Positions 63,441 to 64,000 of a DNA stretch of 64,000 bases are shown here, one piece after another. Position 1 is the stretch's first letter. The number at the start of each line of letters is the position of its first letter. The position numbers and the translations under genes are program-made. The stretch comes from Christiangramia bathymodioli (GTDB taxonomy: Bacteria > Bacteroidota > Bacteroidia > Flavobacteriales > Flavobacteriaceae): positions 186,048-250,047 of the forward strand of contig SRSL01000001.1 of NCBI GenBank assembly GCA_009735695.1. The letters are read 5' to 3'. The notes below the pieces were generated by a model that did no database searches, was not told the DNA's origin, and was given only the letters and a program-made list of their open reading frames with translations.

Positions 63441-64000
63441 GCGTTCAATCACGTAATTGACCATAAGCTCCAGGCTGTCGCGATAAGGCGAGGCAGGATA
63501 ATCTTCCAGGATCTGCAGGGCTTCCTTCTGAAATTCTTTCATCCGTTTCACCGCATAATCCAGGCCTCCGTTCTTTTTCACAAATTCGATCACCTCATTT
63601 ACACGCTTCTTATCCTTGTTATGGTTCTTCACCGAATTGATCAGCCAGCGCTGCTCTTTTTCTGAAACGGTGTTTAAAACATAGATAAGCGGCAGGGTCA
63701 TTTTTTGTTCCTTGATATCGATACCAGTTGGTTTTCCTATTCGCTGGGTGCCGTAGTCAAAAAGGTCATCCTTTATTTGAAATGCCATGCCTATAAGTTC
63801 TCCAAATCGTCTCATTTTAGGAACCTCCTTGCTTTCCGGTTTTACGGAAGCCGCTCCCAGGCTGCAACAAGCCGCTATTAAAGTGGCCGTTTTCTGCCGA
63901 ATAATGTCATAATAAACAGCCTCGGTTATATCCAGCCTTCTCGCCTTTTCGATTTGCAGCAATTCTCCCTCGCTCATTTCCTTCACCGCTACCGAAATAA
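63432..64000 (-). CDS. Polyprenyl synthetase, C-terminal part (5'-truncated by window end)
   Basis: The frame stays open to the window end, so the gene begins beyond 64000; the GTG at 63986 is internal. About 189 residues are visible. The second aspartate-rich motif is in MAFQIKDDLFDYG (DDxxD), and the trans-prenyltransferase pattern KTATLIAACCSLGA and GKPTGIDIKEQKMTLPLIY is clear. These enzymes add isopentenyl diphosphate units to make, for example, the menaquinone side chain. The first DDxxD motif is outside the window, so chain-length class is unknown. Confidence 0.92.
   Translation of the reverse strand, partial: ISVAVKEMSEGELLQIEKARRLDITEAVYYDIIRQKTATLIAACCSLGAASVKPESKEVPKMRRFGELIGMAFQIKDDLFDYGTQRIGKPTGIDIKEQKMTLPLIYVLNTVSEKEQRWLINSVKNHNKDKKRVNEVIEFVKKNGGLDYAVKRMKEFQKEALQILEDYPASPYRDSLELMVNYVIERKK

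Overview
The window looks like the chromosome of a marine-type member of Flavobacteriaceae (phylum Bacteroidota), close to Gramella/Christiangramia in gene content. The evidence is type IX secretion (T9SS) C-terminal domains, a SusC/SusD pair, porT directly behind ubiE, a short 287-residue primary sigma factor, a lipidated TamA-like protein, and several copies of the Bacteroidota -7 promoter box TAnnTTTG. The species is an inference; the family-level placement is firm.

Region 1 (1-12.7 kb) holds two giant tandem paralogous secreted proteins, the first cut by the window edge. They carry Ig-like, HYR, SprB, PKD and LamG domains and end in T9SS sorting domains. Region 2 (12.7-32.5 kb) is housekeeping: rsmG, an aspartate aminotransferase, trkH-trkA potassium uptake, ubiE-porT, a TrmH-family methyltransferase, tamL, fbaA, accD, rpsO, pnp, rpoD, a CrtI-like oxidoreductase, rpe-ypdA and a small unknown. 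Region 3 (32.7-36.9 kb) holds a propeller-amidohydrolase fusion, tRNA-Arg(TCG) and a YqeY-like protein.

Region 4 (36.9-60.6 kb) is a polysaccharide utilisation locus. On the plus strand are an esterase, a secreted PHP phosphoesterase and a GH2 enzyme with a malectin-like domain. On the minus strand, read from right to left, are a membrane-spanning propeller/HTH regulator, susC, susD, a double-LamG lipoprotein, two tandem GH144-type (PF10091) enzymes, an esterase, a GH43-CBM32-FN3 protein and a GH3 beta-glucosidase. A lipoprotein sulfatase diverges from the regulator. GH144 plus GH3 suggests a beta-1,2-glucan or a related beta-glucan decorated with other groups. The susC promoter region has an unusual set of GTAGTA half-sites, one pair filling the space between the putative -33 and -7 boxes.

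Region 5 (60.6-64 kb) starts with a two-gene module, a radical SAM protein and its DUF4130/TIGR03915-type partner, predicted only by family to act in DNA modification or repair. Its promoter lies inside a perfect 17-bp inverted repeat that ends on the start codon. Two tandem tiny lipoproteins with charged helical tails follow, and then the C-terminal part of a polyprenyl synthetase cut by the window end. No gene-free stretch exceeds 300 bases. I saw no insertion sequence, prophage, CRISPR array, rRNA or replication origin.
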